Below the pieces are notes generated by a model. The model ran no database searches and was not told the DNA's origin. It was given only the letters and a program-made list of their open reading frames with translations. Made by a program: the position numbers and the translations under genes. Below, piece after piece: positions 1 through 11,877 of a DNA stretch of 64,000 nucleotides (positions within the stretch are counted from its first letter, which is position 1; every line of letters begins with the position of its first letter). The DNA is from Brevipalpus yothersi. Lineage: Eukaryota; Arthropoda; Arachnida; Trombidiformes; Tenuipalpidae. The stretch spans positions 1 through 64,000 of the forward strand of contig QZCP01000190.1 of the NCBI GenBank assembly GCA_003956705.1, written 5' to 3'.

Positions 1-56
<56 letters not shown>
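1..56. repeat. (CT)n microsatellite at window edge
   Basis: Uninterrupted CT dinucleotides fill the first 56 bases. The tract probably continues to the left of the window. Confidence 0.97.
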
Positions 57-58
<2 letters not shown>

Positions 59-3000
59 CTCAATTTCGTTATATATTCTCAATTCTCTGCATTATACAGA
101 CTACTCAAGTATACCATTTTTTCATGATATACAAATGCAGGAATGCAATCTAGAAGCGAGAACTTTGTACTCTATAGCTCAGTATTGTTGCCTACATTTT
201 GAGCTTTCATACAGAGAAGAAGGAAAATTTTTTGTTAAGAATTTTGTGCAATATGATATTGCCAGGATTTGTTTGATTGCCTTACACCATGAAAGGGAGA
301 ATAAAATTATCAAAATGCTCGAGAGATGATCAAAGGATTGCTGTTGAGGTGCATAAAACGTGAGATTTGGGCTCAGTTGAGCCCCCACATGAGAATTTGA
401 GTATACTGCCTATTCAAGGTATTTACTGAGGTTTCACGATCTTGTTTTCTTTTCATGATAATCGCCCCAGGCTGTTGTCGATGACAATTCAGCATTCTTC
501 ATCACATTTTCTTCTCTCGATATGAGCTCTTTGAGAGCAGCATTGAAGCTCTAGCTGTTCGATGTAGGTTAAGGCGCTGCTACTCTACTACTTCAATCCT
601 CTGGGTTTAGAAAGAAAGAGAGAAAATATCAGATGAATTCATTCTGGAAAATCTAAAGAGAATCCTTCACAAAACCACTGTAACATATACCTCAACTTGC
701 AGTTATCGAGCAGGATATTTTGAGTTGGTCTTGTCCAATTTGATTTGATCGAAATTGTCGACTTGATTGAAAACAGTGTCACAAGATGAGATCCAAAGAA
801 CAGAATGAAAAACGAAGCTAGATTGTCCATTTTGCTAAAGAGTATGCTTTTCACTTGTCCATTGTCCGAAAAAAAAATCGCAACAAGGTTGGCTTTTTTC
901 ACAACTTTTGCTCATTTTAGCTTATTATAGAAGTCAAAAATGTTTCTTACAATCTTCTTTACAAGATTTACGATGTTCCATCATCTTCAATGAAAAAGTC
1001 TAGAAATGATAACAACTCATACATTTTTGGAGAGATTGTAAGTGAAGTTGTCCGAATTTCATCATGACAGTATTTGTGGTTCATGGATATTTCTGGAACT
1101 GACTTCAAAAAACCATAGGATCACATGCAAGCTTTCAGGTGACATGATTCTTCTGGAGTAATATTTCGTGTTGCTTCAGATGACTATACTTATACTAGCC
1201 ATGCTACTTGATGCGAAAAAAAAGATGGGTTAAAAATGGAAGTAGAATCAGAATCAGAAACGTTAGGTTTGTAATATGATAATAATGAATTTTCATCTGA
1301 TGTGAAGAGAGAAGAAAAAAGGCTGGCATCCATAATGGAGCTCATCAAGACTTTCTAGAGGATCAAAAATGACTGAAAAGAAAAAGAGTTCTTCTTCTAC
1401 CTTCGGCACTTATCGAGAAGAGGAGGAGATTCTCTGGATCTTTCGAAATTTGTCAATGTAGATACTTGCAAATTCTGTCAATTTTTGATCAAATTTCTGG
1501 AAAAATCTAGTCTGATTAGAATTCTCTAGTTTCATGGTGAGCCGGAAGAGCATCAACACACTCCTCTCTCCTCATATTACTTCCTACTTAACGTTTCATC
1601 GCATCAATACATGATGAAAAGCATCCTCTATTGCCAAAATCTTCTATGGTCGTGGTTTTTTCGTCTCCCATGGAGTAATTTGATGACTTGATGGTGCTCA
1701 GAATGAGAGGAAGGTTGAAAAAATAAATTTGGGTGATGATAGCTTCTCAGAAAATGATTTGTATGAATGGAATATTTCTCTGTAGAATAAACATTGACCA
1801 TATTCCCACAAAGAATTCAACTGAGCTATGGGCTACGGTTGAAGGATGCTCAAAAACGTGATAAAAGTTGCAATGAGACGCAAAAATGCAATTCGTGAAC
1901 TCTTTCTCGTATTGATGCATCTTGGAGGTTGAGTCCTTTGAATGTATACCTGATTGAACAACCTTCTCCTTTTGACACTCAACATGGCGTAAAATTCGAA
2001 TTTTGCATAGATATCCATTTCCGTTTTCCTAGGAAATTTGAATTTCGAATCTCTTCTATCCGGAAAACATGTTTGAAGTATGCCACTCACAAATCACTAT
2101 AACTGCCTCGAAATTGATGCTTTTTGAATGATATTTGCTATTCGTTCTTTAACATACCCCTAAAATCACAACCATTGAACAATTGTAACAATCCTTGAAC
2201 TTTCACTCTGTCATATGTATCAATTCAACAGTTTCATCCATCTGTTATGATATTTTCTCACAGTGTTGTTATACTTTCTCTTCATGAGGTTCCAAAATGA
2301 TGTGGAATATTTTTCTATTTTTCTAATGAAAATTCAAATATCCTACTTACCAATCACAAAGAATATGAATATTTTTTTCAATGAGTTCATGATGGAAATA
2401 GATCATTTCTTCCATTTTTCTGAGCCCATAAATCCTGAAGACATGAACAGTAGGAAAAAAATTCTACAAGAAATCTCCATCAAATTTCAAACCTCATAGA
2501 TCATCACTAGTGTACGATATACTAGGCAATCCAGAAGAATAAAGGAGAAGAACCAATTCTTCTAGCTATGGGGAACTTTTGTGTCTGTGTTTTGTAAATG
2601 ATGATTCATGATCCTTTGGGTGCCTGCATGTGGATTTTTACGCCTTGATGGAGGTGAAATTTTGTTTTTTTCCATGCTGTGTTGAGTGGTCAAGGAAAAG
2701 AATAAAATGGGAATCAAAACAGAAAACAGATACCATATAAAGTGAGAATCATGACACAGTATGGCCATTTTCGAAAATGACCGTAAGCCAGAAATTTAGG
2801 GGTTTGCTTAAGAAGAGAAGATTGGCATTGGAATTAGGGCCACAAGAATTAGGTTTACTCTGAGGTAATATAAATCATTTTCTCTCCACTCACAAGATCG
2901 TTTCAATTGTTTCTGATTTTTTCGAGTCAAACTTCTACCAACTCCTTCTCAGCATGATGCAATTCTTTCATAAACCTTACAAGAAGTAGAAAGGACGAGA

Positions 3001-4159
3001 ATCCAGAAAATCCATGAGCTTATCTAGGCAAGAGTTCAATTGTGAACTTTGCTTTCGGTTAGTATGAATTGCGAGGAACCAATTGATGGAAAAAGAAAAA
3101 CAATCTCAATGCATTATTGGTCATCATTGCAACTTGACCTTTTTTTACTCATATACTGTGTATATAGTTTTTTTCTGGGGTGTCTACTTGGGTGGAAATC
3201 CATTCTTACTCTCATTTGAATCAGTATACAGAAAACAATCAGTTCTATGAATTGACAAGTGATAGACCACAATATTTTTTCCTCTGTCCACATAAAGGAA
3301 TGATCGAAGTATAGCAGTAAAGCTGCTAGAATAATAACCTTCTCTTCATTATGTGTATACCTCTGGCTAAGGTTCCACTTTTTGGCTTCCGATTTTTTCC
3401 ATCCTAATGATGGCCTCAATGATTTTCTCGCTCTTTCATCCGAAACGTGAATCCATAAAAAGTCAGAACAAATTTGGTGATGAAGAATACAGAGTGAAAG
3501 ATGAATCATTTTGGTTCATGGTCAGCCGATTCTGAAGACCAATACTATCTCGGACACTTTGTCTTTCTCTTTCTTTCTTTCTCTCTCTCTCTCTTCCAAA
3601 TAAGTTCCATGGATGGTGATTGAAGTGGAAAAAAGAGGAAAGAGAAAGATGAAGAAATGGATAGAAAATAAAAATGATCGATGAAGCATCTACGATCATG
3701 ATGACTTGTCTCGTTAATCCTCATCATAGCTTACCAGGAATAGAGAGAACATGAAAAGAAAAAGTTGAGAAAAAAAGTCAAATTGTGTGTGTATGCCAAT
3801 GTAAAGGCACGAGATACCTTGGAGAGAAAGAGTAAAGAAAATGAAAGCTGTCTGCCAGCTATTTTCCAAAAGTATTCCTCTGACAAATATTCTATTTTTC
3901 TACAGAGGCTGTCTGTGTATGCCTCACTTTCATGTCATCATTGGCGTGAAGCATATTTTTTTCGATTTTTCACTTCATTCAACAAATGTGCATACACACT
4001 TGTTTTTCTCTTCCATACAGTTAAGAACAATAATCGTAGAAATCTCTTTTATTGTGTCTAGCCGAGAATGTTCAAACATGAAATCAAAATTTTTTTCCGG
4101 GATCCCATAAAAAGAATCAAATAAGATAGTGAAGTAAAGGAAGGAATAGAGAGAGAAAG

Positions 4160-4161
<2 letters not shown>

Positions 4162-4201
<40 letters not shown>
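4162..4201. repeat. (GA)n microsatellite
   Basis: Perfect GA dinucleotide run of about 40 bp in the gene-poor left arm. Confidence 0.95.
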
Positions 4202-4205
<4 letters not shown>

Positions 4206-6395
4206 CACGTAACTAGACTTCCACTTCAACAAATCAAAAGAACACGCGAACATGAGAATTCCTTTTACTCCACATCCTGCTAGTCTGATTCTTTTATGTT
4301 GTTCGATTCCTCTATGTAACATGCTTCTTTGTATCTTTTATAAGCGATCTCTAACTACCTTTACCTGCTCCTTTATACTTTTTCCGTTTATCATCACTGA
4401 TTCTTTGGCTTGTACCAGCTGCCACTGATAATGAACAGAATGAATTCTAAGCCATTCGATTCTATGGCCAAAAAGTGAACCACACATGGAGTACAAGTTA
4501 CGATATAGTTGCATCAAGTTGAATTACTATGTTGGAAAAAAAGAACGAGAAAGAATGAGCACTGAGAGCTCAATATCATCAACACAAGAGTCTAAGGAAA
4601 ATTCTTCCATCTCTCTCCTCTCTCCTCTCTAGATGAGGTCTCTTGAGTAAATAAATGACGCGAGATTCGCAAAGAATGTTGACCTGGATCTAGAAGAATG
4701 AAGAGAGATAGAAAAATCTTATTAATGCCATAGGCACAGAGAAATGGGATGAGAAATTTTGGGTTAGCAGAGAATGCTCCAGTCGAAGAATGCTTGATAT
4801 TGAGTTCCAATGATGATGATAGCTAAATTTGGTCTACTTAATTATCATTGTTTGATGAGAGAAGGTGAAGAATGATCGAGAAGTATAGACCACCGAGTAG
4901 AGGCCAAAAAATTTGATGAGAGTAAGAAGAATTGATCCATCTAAGATATTATTTATTGTAGGAATCACCACCTCTAGAATAAATTGAGAGAACAATAAAG
5001 CCTCTTTTTTCATCGAAACTTAGGTAAACGTTAGACTGAGCCTGGAGAATTCTTCGAGATAGAAAAATTGGTTATCTATGAAAGCGTATATATGAGTATA
5101 TACGTATATATAAGCTACCTTGTGTTTACGATAAGTTTATTTAGGGGAAAGACGATAAACTCCAACAACTGTTGACTCTTAACAATCTTACTGCAAGATG
5201 GATCAAGTGCCTATCAAACTTTGACAGAGGCACTTTTTTCTCATATATTCGTCAAGATTTCAGTATACTTTCTCTATGTTCTTGTCATTAGGTAAAATTC
5301 CAGCCACATTCTCAATGGCTATAGATGAGCGAGAGAAGAGGAAAAAATTGGGAATAGAGGAAGAATATTTCTCCTCATCTTAACTATCTAAAAGAAAAAA
5401 GGATTGATCATCTAAAGAGAATGGGATGAAGGAAGATGGATGATTCTCATAGATGACGATATGATGAAGATAGTCTTCAGTCTCTTCTTTTCTCTTCTCA
5501 AAGCAGCCATCGCTTTTATGCACATTCATTTTCATCCAAAAAGGAGCAGATCAATGCTCTTCGATCTCTATTGTCACAAGCGATCAGGATTGACGAGTTA
5601 AGAGATGTTCCAAATTATACCATGGAAGCTCATGAATCGAAGATAAATCCAATATTGCATTCTTTCTATACTAAGTATTATAGCAGGTTTTTGTGACACA
5701 TGGATTGATCCTTCACTAGTTAGATACTAGATCATCAAGTTTTATGCCTTTCTTTACTCTTTCTTTTTTGAAATTGCGCAAGAAAAGAGAAAAGAACGAA
5801 GAGTATATAATTCTTTTTAGGCAACTTCATGTCAAATACAGGGAACATTATTCGCTCAAAAGGTTTCTCATTATTCATTGACCCTCATGATAATTGTATG
5901 ATTAATATTATTCTCACCTCTTTTTGTACTTGAAGTGAAGAGGAAAAGAGATAGAGTGAAGAAATTAACTATGGGAATTCTTCATTAGAAGTACTGAGTG
6001 ATACACATACACACATGTATGCCTGATTACTTAGTAGGATATTCCGTTAACATAAGATATGAGGAATATTGTGAATCACAACTGTCTTGCATCATTCAAG
6101 TCTCTCCACAACTCTACATGCTATGTGTGTGTGTGTCAGATTGTGAAGCTTTTGTCTTATAAACAATCTAATGGACTAGAAAATGAAAGTCTAAACTGTA
6201 GATAGAAATCGGTCTACGTAAAAGGGGCAAAGAAAAAGAGAGAAAGTGAAGTAAAACTGAGAAAAAAAGCGGAGGCAATTTCCTCATGTTAATGTTTGGA
6301 TATCATCTTGTTAGAGCTATAATGTTAGAGGACGTAATTGAATTGTTTGGTTGACTGTAGTTTAAGCATGGTGCAAGCAAGTGAGAAGAGAGGAG

Positions 6396-6402
<7 letters not shown>

Positions 6403-6444
<42 letters not shown>
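6403..6444. repeat. (GA)n microsatellite
   Basis: Perfect GA run of about 42 bp preceded by a purine-rich GGAGAGAAA stretch. Confidence 0.95.
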
Positions 6445-6448
<4 letters not shown>

Positions 6449-7367
6449 TGTGAGTGGAAATACTGATGCCATGGCTTGGAATGAATTGTGATGATGAGCA
6501 GAGTGAAAGCATCTCAGCATTCTCTTTCGCTTCCATCTCTCTGTTTGCGTTCTTGGTTTATAGGAATTCTGAAATGAACAGTTCTGATGGACGATAATAT
6601 ACTTCAGCCATTCTTATCCTCTGGTATGTGGATGATGAACATACCATAGTGAATGAAGTTCCATAGAGAGGAGTGAAACTATTCATCATTCTCAACAACC
6701 TGGACGTGAGATCAAAGTTATTCCCTGGGTTGAGCTTGGGTGTGTAGGAGAGAGAAGAGAGAAAGAGGAAAAAAGTTTCAAATGTATTAAGAATGGTATT
6801 TGAGTGGCCAATTATTGTGGCTCGGTGAACTGGCGCCTTGTGAACGAGAATAACAATGTAGAATTAATGAAAACTATAGTGTACATAGGAAACAAGTCTC
6901 AGGAGCTCATTTTGAGCACGTTTCGAATCGTTCAGGGACCTTTCTTGATGAACGAGATACAGGGAAGAGAAAAGAATTGAGTACAGATGAATGATCAAAA
7001 GACAGAGGGACAGACATACAGAAAGACACTATAGAATGACTGGAAAAACAATGTTAAGCATAAACATTGTTGTATTATGTTGCAAGTAGTTGATAAACGA
7101 ATTGTATTCCCAGTAATGTGTCTCATATGACAAGATCGATTCCCTATATATATATGAGTATAATGGTTATCATGATGAATATGAATGCATGAATAATTTC
7201 CTCCATATTCGACATCAGTGTATATAATTCATACCCGGATTTGCTCTTTGAGTGTCTATAATTACTGTCTTCGGTGTTAGAATATTCTAACGTTTACACG
7301 GTGGATTGGATGGATGGTTATCTCGTTAGTTGGATAAATTGAATTTTGCATAAAACAAATGTGTATG

Positions 7368-7368
<1 letters not shown>

Positions 7369-7403
<35 letters not shown>
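7369..7403. repeat. (CT)n microsatellite
   Basis: Perfect CT run of about 35 bp, roughly 1 kb upstream of the amine receptor start codon. Confidence 0.95.
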
Positions 7404-7407
<4 letters not shown>

Positions 7408-8364
7408 CTACCCAAAAGTACCATAAATATACTCCGATCATCGTACTTTATGTATACTTTTCTCGCTTTCAATTAGATTCCGATCGATAGGTGATATTCA
7501 AGTGAGCAGCTGATCATGATCTGATCTGATCTATCAGATGAAGTTTACTTGTCTTCAGCAAAGCGGTTATATCACTAATGTAAACACGATCAAACTTGAC
7601 AGAAGGAAACCACTCGAGTAGATCAGTTCCATGGAAGTCGAAACACTCTGTTTAATCAGTTCATTCTATCCTCCTTTCTCTCACTCCACGTGGCCTCATG
7701 TATGTGTTCGACCACCATGATCATCACATCGGATTATCTTGAAATTTGACCTAGTTCATGTGAAATCCGATTTCCACGAATAGTGACAATAATTTGAGAG
7801 ATGAGAGAAATAATAGTCAATCGAACACATTGATCCAAAGTTTTTAGTTTTTTCTTTCCTTCCTACTCAAAGGTTACAGGATGATGAAAAAATATCAACC
7901 CATAAGTAGCTGATTAAAATTTGATGGTGATTAAGTTAGATAATTAGCCTGGCAATCTCATAAGCTAACGGTCAAATTTGTGTAAATGCATAGAAGAAGC
8001 AGACAAAAAATCTTCTTTCTCTCTTTCTTTCTTTCTCTTTCTTTTTTCTCTATCTCTCTCTCTAACGATCCTCATAGACATCAAGATTAATGAAATTTGC
8101 CTCTTTTTTTGCAGATATTTCCAATGAGAGAATGTGTATGTGTGCAGCATCATAATTATCATTACTACTACTACTTCAATTTATCCTACCATTACTGTAC
8201 TTGAAATGGGTTATCGGATGGTAATCATCCATCAAAGTTCATCAAATGGACCAACAAATTATCTAATCAATAATGGACACCGAAAATTTTGCTTACTAGC
8301 AGAATCGTAGAAAGAAAGGAAAAGAGAGAAAGAGAGACATTGTGGACAAAGAAAAGTTAATCAA

Positions 8365-10029
8365 ATGATGGCCAGTCAAAGTGGACTGAATGATATAAAC
8401 AGTGGTGTACACACCATGTTCGCAGCAGCAACTATTGTGACACAAGATAATACTGGCGATATATTGCAACAATTAGAACAATCTCTCTCTACACCAGAAT
8501 CCATTCTCATGGTCATCAGTTTAAGTTTGATCACACTGTTGACCATTATTGGAAATACAATGGTGATAATAGCTATTTTCAATTATAAGCCACTGAAAAA
8601 TGTTCAAAATATGTTTCTCGTTAATCTTGCTATCGCTGATATATCAGTTGCCATATTTGTGATGCCATTCTCAATAGTTGATATGCTCTACACTCGCTGG
8701 GTTTTCGGAACTTTTCTCTGTGAATTATGGCTTACCAGTGATGTACTTTTGTGTACTGCAAGCATTTTGACACTATGTACCATAGCACTCGATCGTTATT
8801 GGGCAATATATGATCCAATTAATTATGCTCAAAGACGTACAATCAAGCAGGTACTGTTCAAGATAGCCTGTGTATGGATCATCTCAAGTCTCATCTCAAT
8901 TCCACCACTTTTTGGTCTCAATGATTGGCCGGAAGAGTTTGCCGGTGATACACCGTGTAAATATTCGGAGCACATTGGTTATGTGATCTATTCTGCTTCC
9001 GGTTCTTTTTATTTACCACTACTAATCATGTCCGTTGTGTATTATAAGATATATCGTGCAACAAGTAAACGGCTTCGTGGCCGTGTGAAAGCACCATCAT
9101 CCCAACCTATGTGGCAAGGACATGGACCGCAGCCACCGATCACCGGTGGCTGTGGTGGCAGTGATATAAGTCGATTGGAATGTAAGCCGGCCAATTGTGT
9201 GTCATCGTACGATAATCCATTACCATCAACAGCAACCACTACCATCAATACCAAAACTCCCACAACCACAGCAACCAAAAGTACTAATATGACCATTACT
9301 ACTGATTCATTTCGAGAACATTCATCAAACGATAATGATTCCATTGTATCAACACCGTCCGTTATATTGACACCTGGCCAGCAATCACAAAAATTTACAC
9401 TTTCTAGCCCATCAAATGTTACTACTCAACATCATCATTCGCAATATGATAGTAATTTAAAGAAAAATGCTCAATTATCAGCCACAAATATTGCAAATAT
9501 TGGTAGTGAAGAAATTGATCATCATCATCATGAGTATGAGTCAAATTATCATCGAGCTTCGATTAGTAGTAGTTGTAACAACAGTAATAATAACAATAAT
9601 CATAATAATCGTAATAATCGTAATAATAGTAATAATAATAATAATAGTAATCATCATCGGCGATCATTTTCCTCATCGCCAATAGTGAGTGAAACAATTG
9701 ATCGAAAAGTGGGCCAAAATGATGGCCACCGGCCGAGGGAAAGTGTTGTTCAACGATTTTGGGAAGAAAAGCAAAAAATATCACTTTCCAAGGAACGTCG
9801 AGCTGCTCGAATATTGGGTGCTGTGATGGGTGTCTTCACCATATGTTGGCTACCTTTTTTCATTATGTATCTTATTATACCATTCTATCCCAATATATCA
9901 TGGCAAGTGAGAGCATTCATCACATGGCTTGGATATGTTAATTCTGCATTGAATCCAATTATATATACTATATTCAATGTTGACTTTAGAAGAGCTTTCC
10001 AGCGTCAATTGTGTTGCCAAGAATCCTAG
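8365..10029 (+). CDS. Oct-TyrR: Octopamine/tyramine receptor, type 1 (class A GPCR)
   Basis: Predicted plasma-membrane receptor for tyramine and/or octopamine, 554 aa in one uninterrupted exon. Seven hydrophobic segments are visible. TM1 lies at about 47-72. TM3 carries the amine-binding Asp in WLTSDVLLC (D126), followed by DRY at 143-145. The EL2/TM5 region has NDWPEEF and SASGSF, with the Ser cluster typical of catecholamine-like ligands. TM6 has CWLPFF and TM7 has NPIIY. FWEEKQKISLSKERRAAR just before TM6 is characteristic of arthropod type-1 tyramine receptors, which favours that class over 5-HT, dopamine or alpha2-octopamine receptors. The long third intracellular loop (about 240-470) is Ser/Thr/Asn-rich with a poly-Asn tract and His runs. 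The start is the first of two adjacent ATGs. Ligand preference cannot be read from sequence. Confidence 0.93.
   Translation: MMASQSGLNDINSGVHTMFAAATIVTQDNTGDILQQLEQSLSTPESILMVISLSLITLLTIIGNTMVIIAIFNYKPLKNVQNMFLVNLAIADISVAIFVMPFSIVDMLYTRWVFGTFLCELWLTSDVLLCTASILTLCTIALDRYWAIYDPINYAQRRTIKQVLFKIACVWIISSLISIPPLFGLNDWPEEFAGDTPCKYSEHIGYVIYSASGSFYLPLLIMSVVYYKIYRATSKRLRGRVKAPSSQPMWQGHGPQPPITGGCGGSDISRLECKPANCVSSYDNPLPSTATTTINTKTPTTTATKSTNMTITTDSFREHSSNDNDSIVSTPSVILTPGQQSQKFTLSSPSNVTTQHHHSQYDSNLKKNAQLSATNIANIGSEEIDHHHHEYESNYHRASISSSCNNSNNNNNHNNRNNRNNSNNNNNSNHHRRSFSSSPIVSETIDRKVGQNDGHRPRESVVQRFWEEKQKISLSKERRAARILGAVMGVFTICWLPFFIMYLIIPFYPNISWQVRAFITWLGYVNSALNPIIYTIFNVDFRRAFQRQLCCQES
9577..9652 (+). repeat. 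AAT-type trinucleotide repeat encoding poly-Asn in receptor loop
   Basis: Imperfect AAT/AAC repeat with CAT, CGT and AGT interruptions. It encodes an Asn-rich tract in the third intracellular loop of the amine receptor. It is in frame and likely length-variable. Confidence 0.85.
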
Positions 10030-11010
10030 AACTTTTACTATATTGTGATTCAAAATCAAATTGACGCTAAAAAATTGCTTACATGACAGGTGAAGTACCC
10101 TTCTTCTTTCTCCTATTTTCCCTATCTTTTTCTCTTCCTCTCTTTCAACAAACAAACTAAATTAAATTTTAAATTAAATATTAAGATTTGAAGGTTGATT
10201 GCCCAAAAAGAGTTTTTCACGCTAATGTAAATTGGAGAGTAAAAAAGAAAGAGGTGGAAACTTTACACTTTTCTCTCTCTTTCCACAACTTTTCACCATA
10301 TTCATGAAGTAGAGTGTGTCTGTATGCCACAACTAATACTTAACTCTTCATTCCACTGGAAACGAAACTTCAATTTAGAAAATATATATCATTCTCTCTC
10401 TCTCTCTCTTAGGCATTTGCTCAATTGATGTAAACTCAATTGAAAAATCATTGGTTCTAGTAATTTTCACGACCCCATCTAATCAGTAAATGTTACTGAA
10501 ACACATAACACAGATTGCAATGTTTACATGAACTTTTAGTGCGATAGTAAGTGAATGTTCGAAAAGTTACCATGATGATTTTTTTTTCTCTCTCTCCTCA
10601 TCTTCTTCGCCACTTGAGAATAAGTACAGAGTACATGTACATGTATCATGAATTTTACTTCCTCAATTTCTCAATTCAACATTCATTAATATGCATGAAG
10701 CGAAAAGAAAAACTCAGCAGCCGTAGCATCATGATTCCCTGGCAAATTCTCTCTTTCTTCCTTTGCTTTGGAAGGTTTACTCTTTTAAACTTGGGGAAAA
10801 GTACTTGTGTAACTGATCAAATCTTGATGGAAAACTCTCGTCTCGATTTTGTTTCCACGGATCTAGCATAATTATGGTAATCATCATACGGTGAAAATAC
10901 GAAGCTATACCAACATAGTAGAGATGGCTTTCAGTTAGAGGACTCGAGAATATGGGGAAGAGAGAGAAAATAGAAATAGAGTGAAATAAATAAATTACCC
11001 AGGATAAGAT

Positions 11011-11053
<43 letters not shown>

Positions 11054-11264
11054 GAAAGATTCTGAATGGCTGGTTGAATCAGTCTACGGATTTACCAGTT
11101 ACTCTCACGTTCGTCAGGATGTTTCCAGGGGATTGAAGAAAATTGGGCACAAGAGATAGAGATTGAGAGAGAAATATATATCCGGTAACTCTTTTTTCAA
11201 CAGTCACGATAAAGAAAGATATATATTCATGCATAGAATAACTTTAGGAAGCAGAGGTAGATAT

Positions 11265-11338
<74 letters not shown>

Positions 11339-11877
11339 ATAGTATAGCGATTCAGTTACGAATATGCATGTATATATAGAAGATAAATTTTGATCTCGCA
11401 CAATATACATATATGAGTATAGCAAGTACACAAGTGTTTGGAAAGGTTAGTAGAGATATATCTGTGCTGCCTGTGTGTGTATATGTGTTTTCTGGACGAA
11501 ATGCAATCCAAGGTAGCGTAAAAAAATATTCTATGAAATCAGAGTCTAAGAAAGGAAAAAAATTGCATCAGCAAACAAAACCACTATCGAAATGAAGTTC
11601 TAAGATACCTGATCGTTGAAGCTCAAGAGCTTTAGGAAGAGAAAGAAGAAGAGGTAGAAGAAGGAGAGAGTACTAACAATGTCCACATTCTTCAAATTTT
11701 ATTCTCTACTTCCATGTCTTCCAAGGAAGAAATGGAGATCCAGAGCAGACAGAATTTAATAAGAAAGGATGAAAGGGAGAAGATGGCGACGAAAATATCG
11801 TAAAGCCAATTTGAAACAGAAGGTGAAATGATGATGACGACATTGGACAATAAAATTTGGTATAAACACACATTTGA
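10030..11877. other. Intergenic, microsatellites only
   Basis: Contains the receptor 3' UTR, a CT run at about 10392-10409, GA runs at 11015-11048 and 11266-11336, and the 3' flank of the convergent enolase-phosphatase gene. No gene was seen. Confidence 0.6.
11266..11336. repeat. (GA)n microsatellite, longest in window
   Basis: About 71 bp of perfect GA dinucleotide. A second run of about 34 bp lies 220 bp upstream at 11015-11048. Confidence 0.95.

Larger units (their letters stand above)
57..8364. other. Gene-poor stretch, no gene recognised
   Basis: About 8.3 kb of AT-rich sequence. Open frames here are short, lack family resemblance, and several are translations of the GA/CT repeats. No exon chain or RNA gene could be supported. 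It ends at the start codon of the amine receptor, so its right end must hold that gene's 5' UTR and promoter, possibly with a 5' UTR intron. GA or CT runs are at 4162-4201, 6403-6444 and 7369-7403. Looser pyrimidine or purine tracts are near 3560-3596 and 8013-8062. Confidence 0.6.

Noticed and set aside
1833..2090. 85-codon - strand frame in the left spacer
   Set aside because: No family resemblance and isolated from any exon chain.
9467..9784. Poly-Ile and poly-Tyr frames overlapping the amine receptor
   Set aside because: Shadow frames of the AAT repeat within the receptor's third loop.
11204..11431. Long Ser/Leu open frames across GA/CT tracts (also at 3975, 6303, 15499, 31712)
   Set aside because: They are translations of dinucleotide repeats with no splice or start context.
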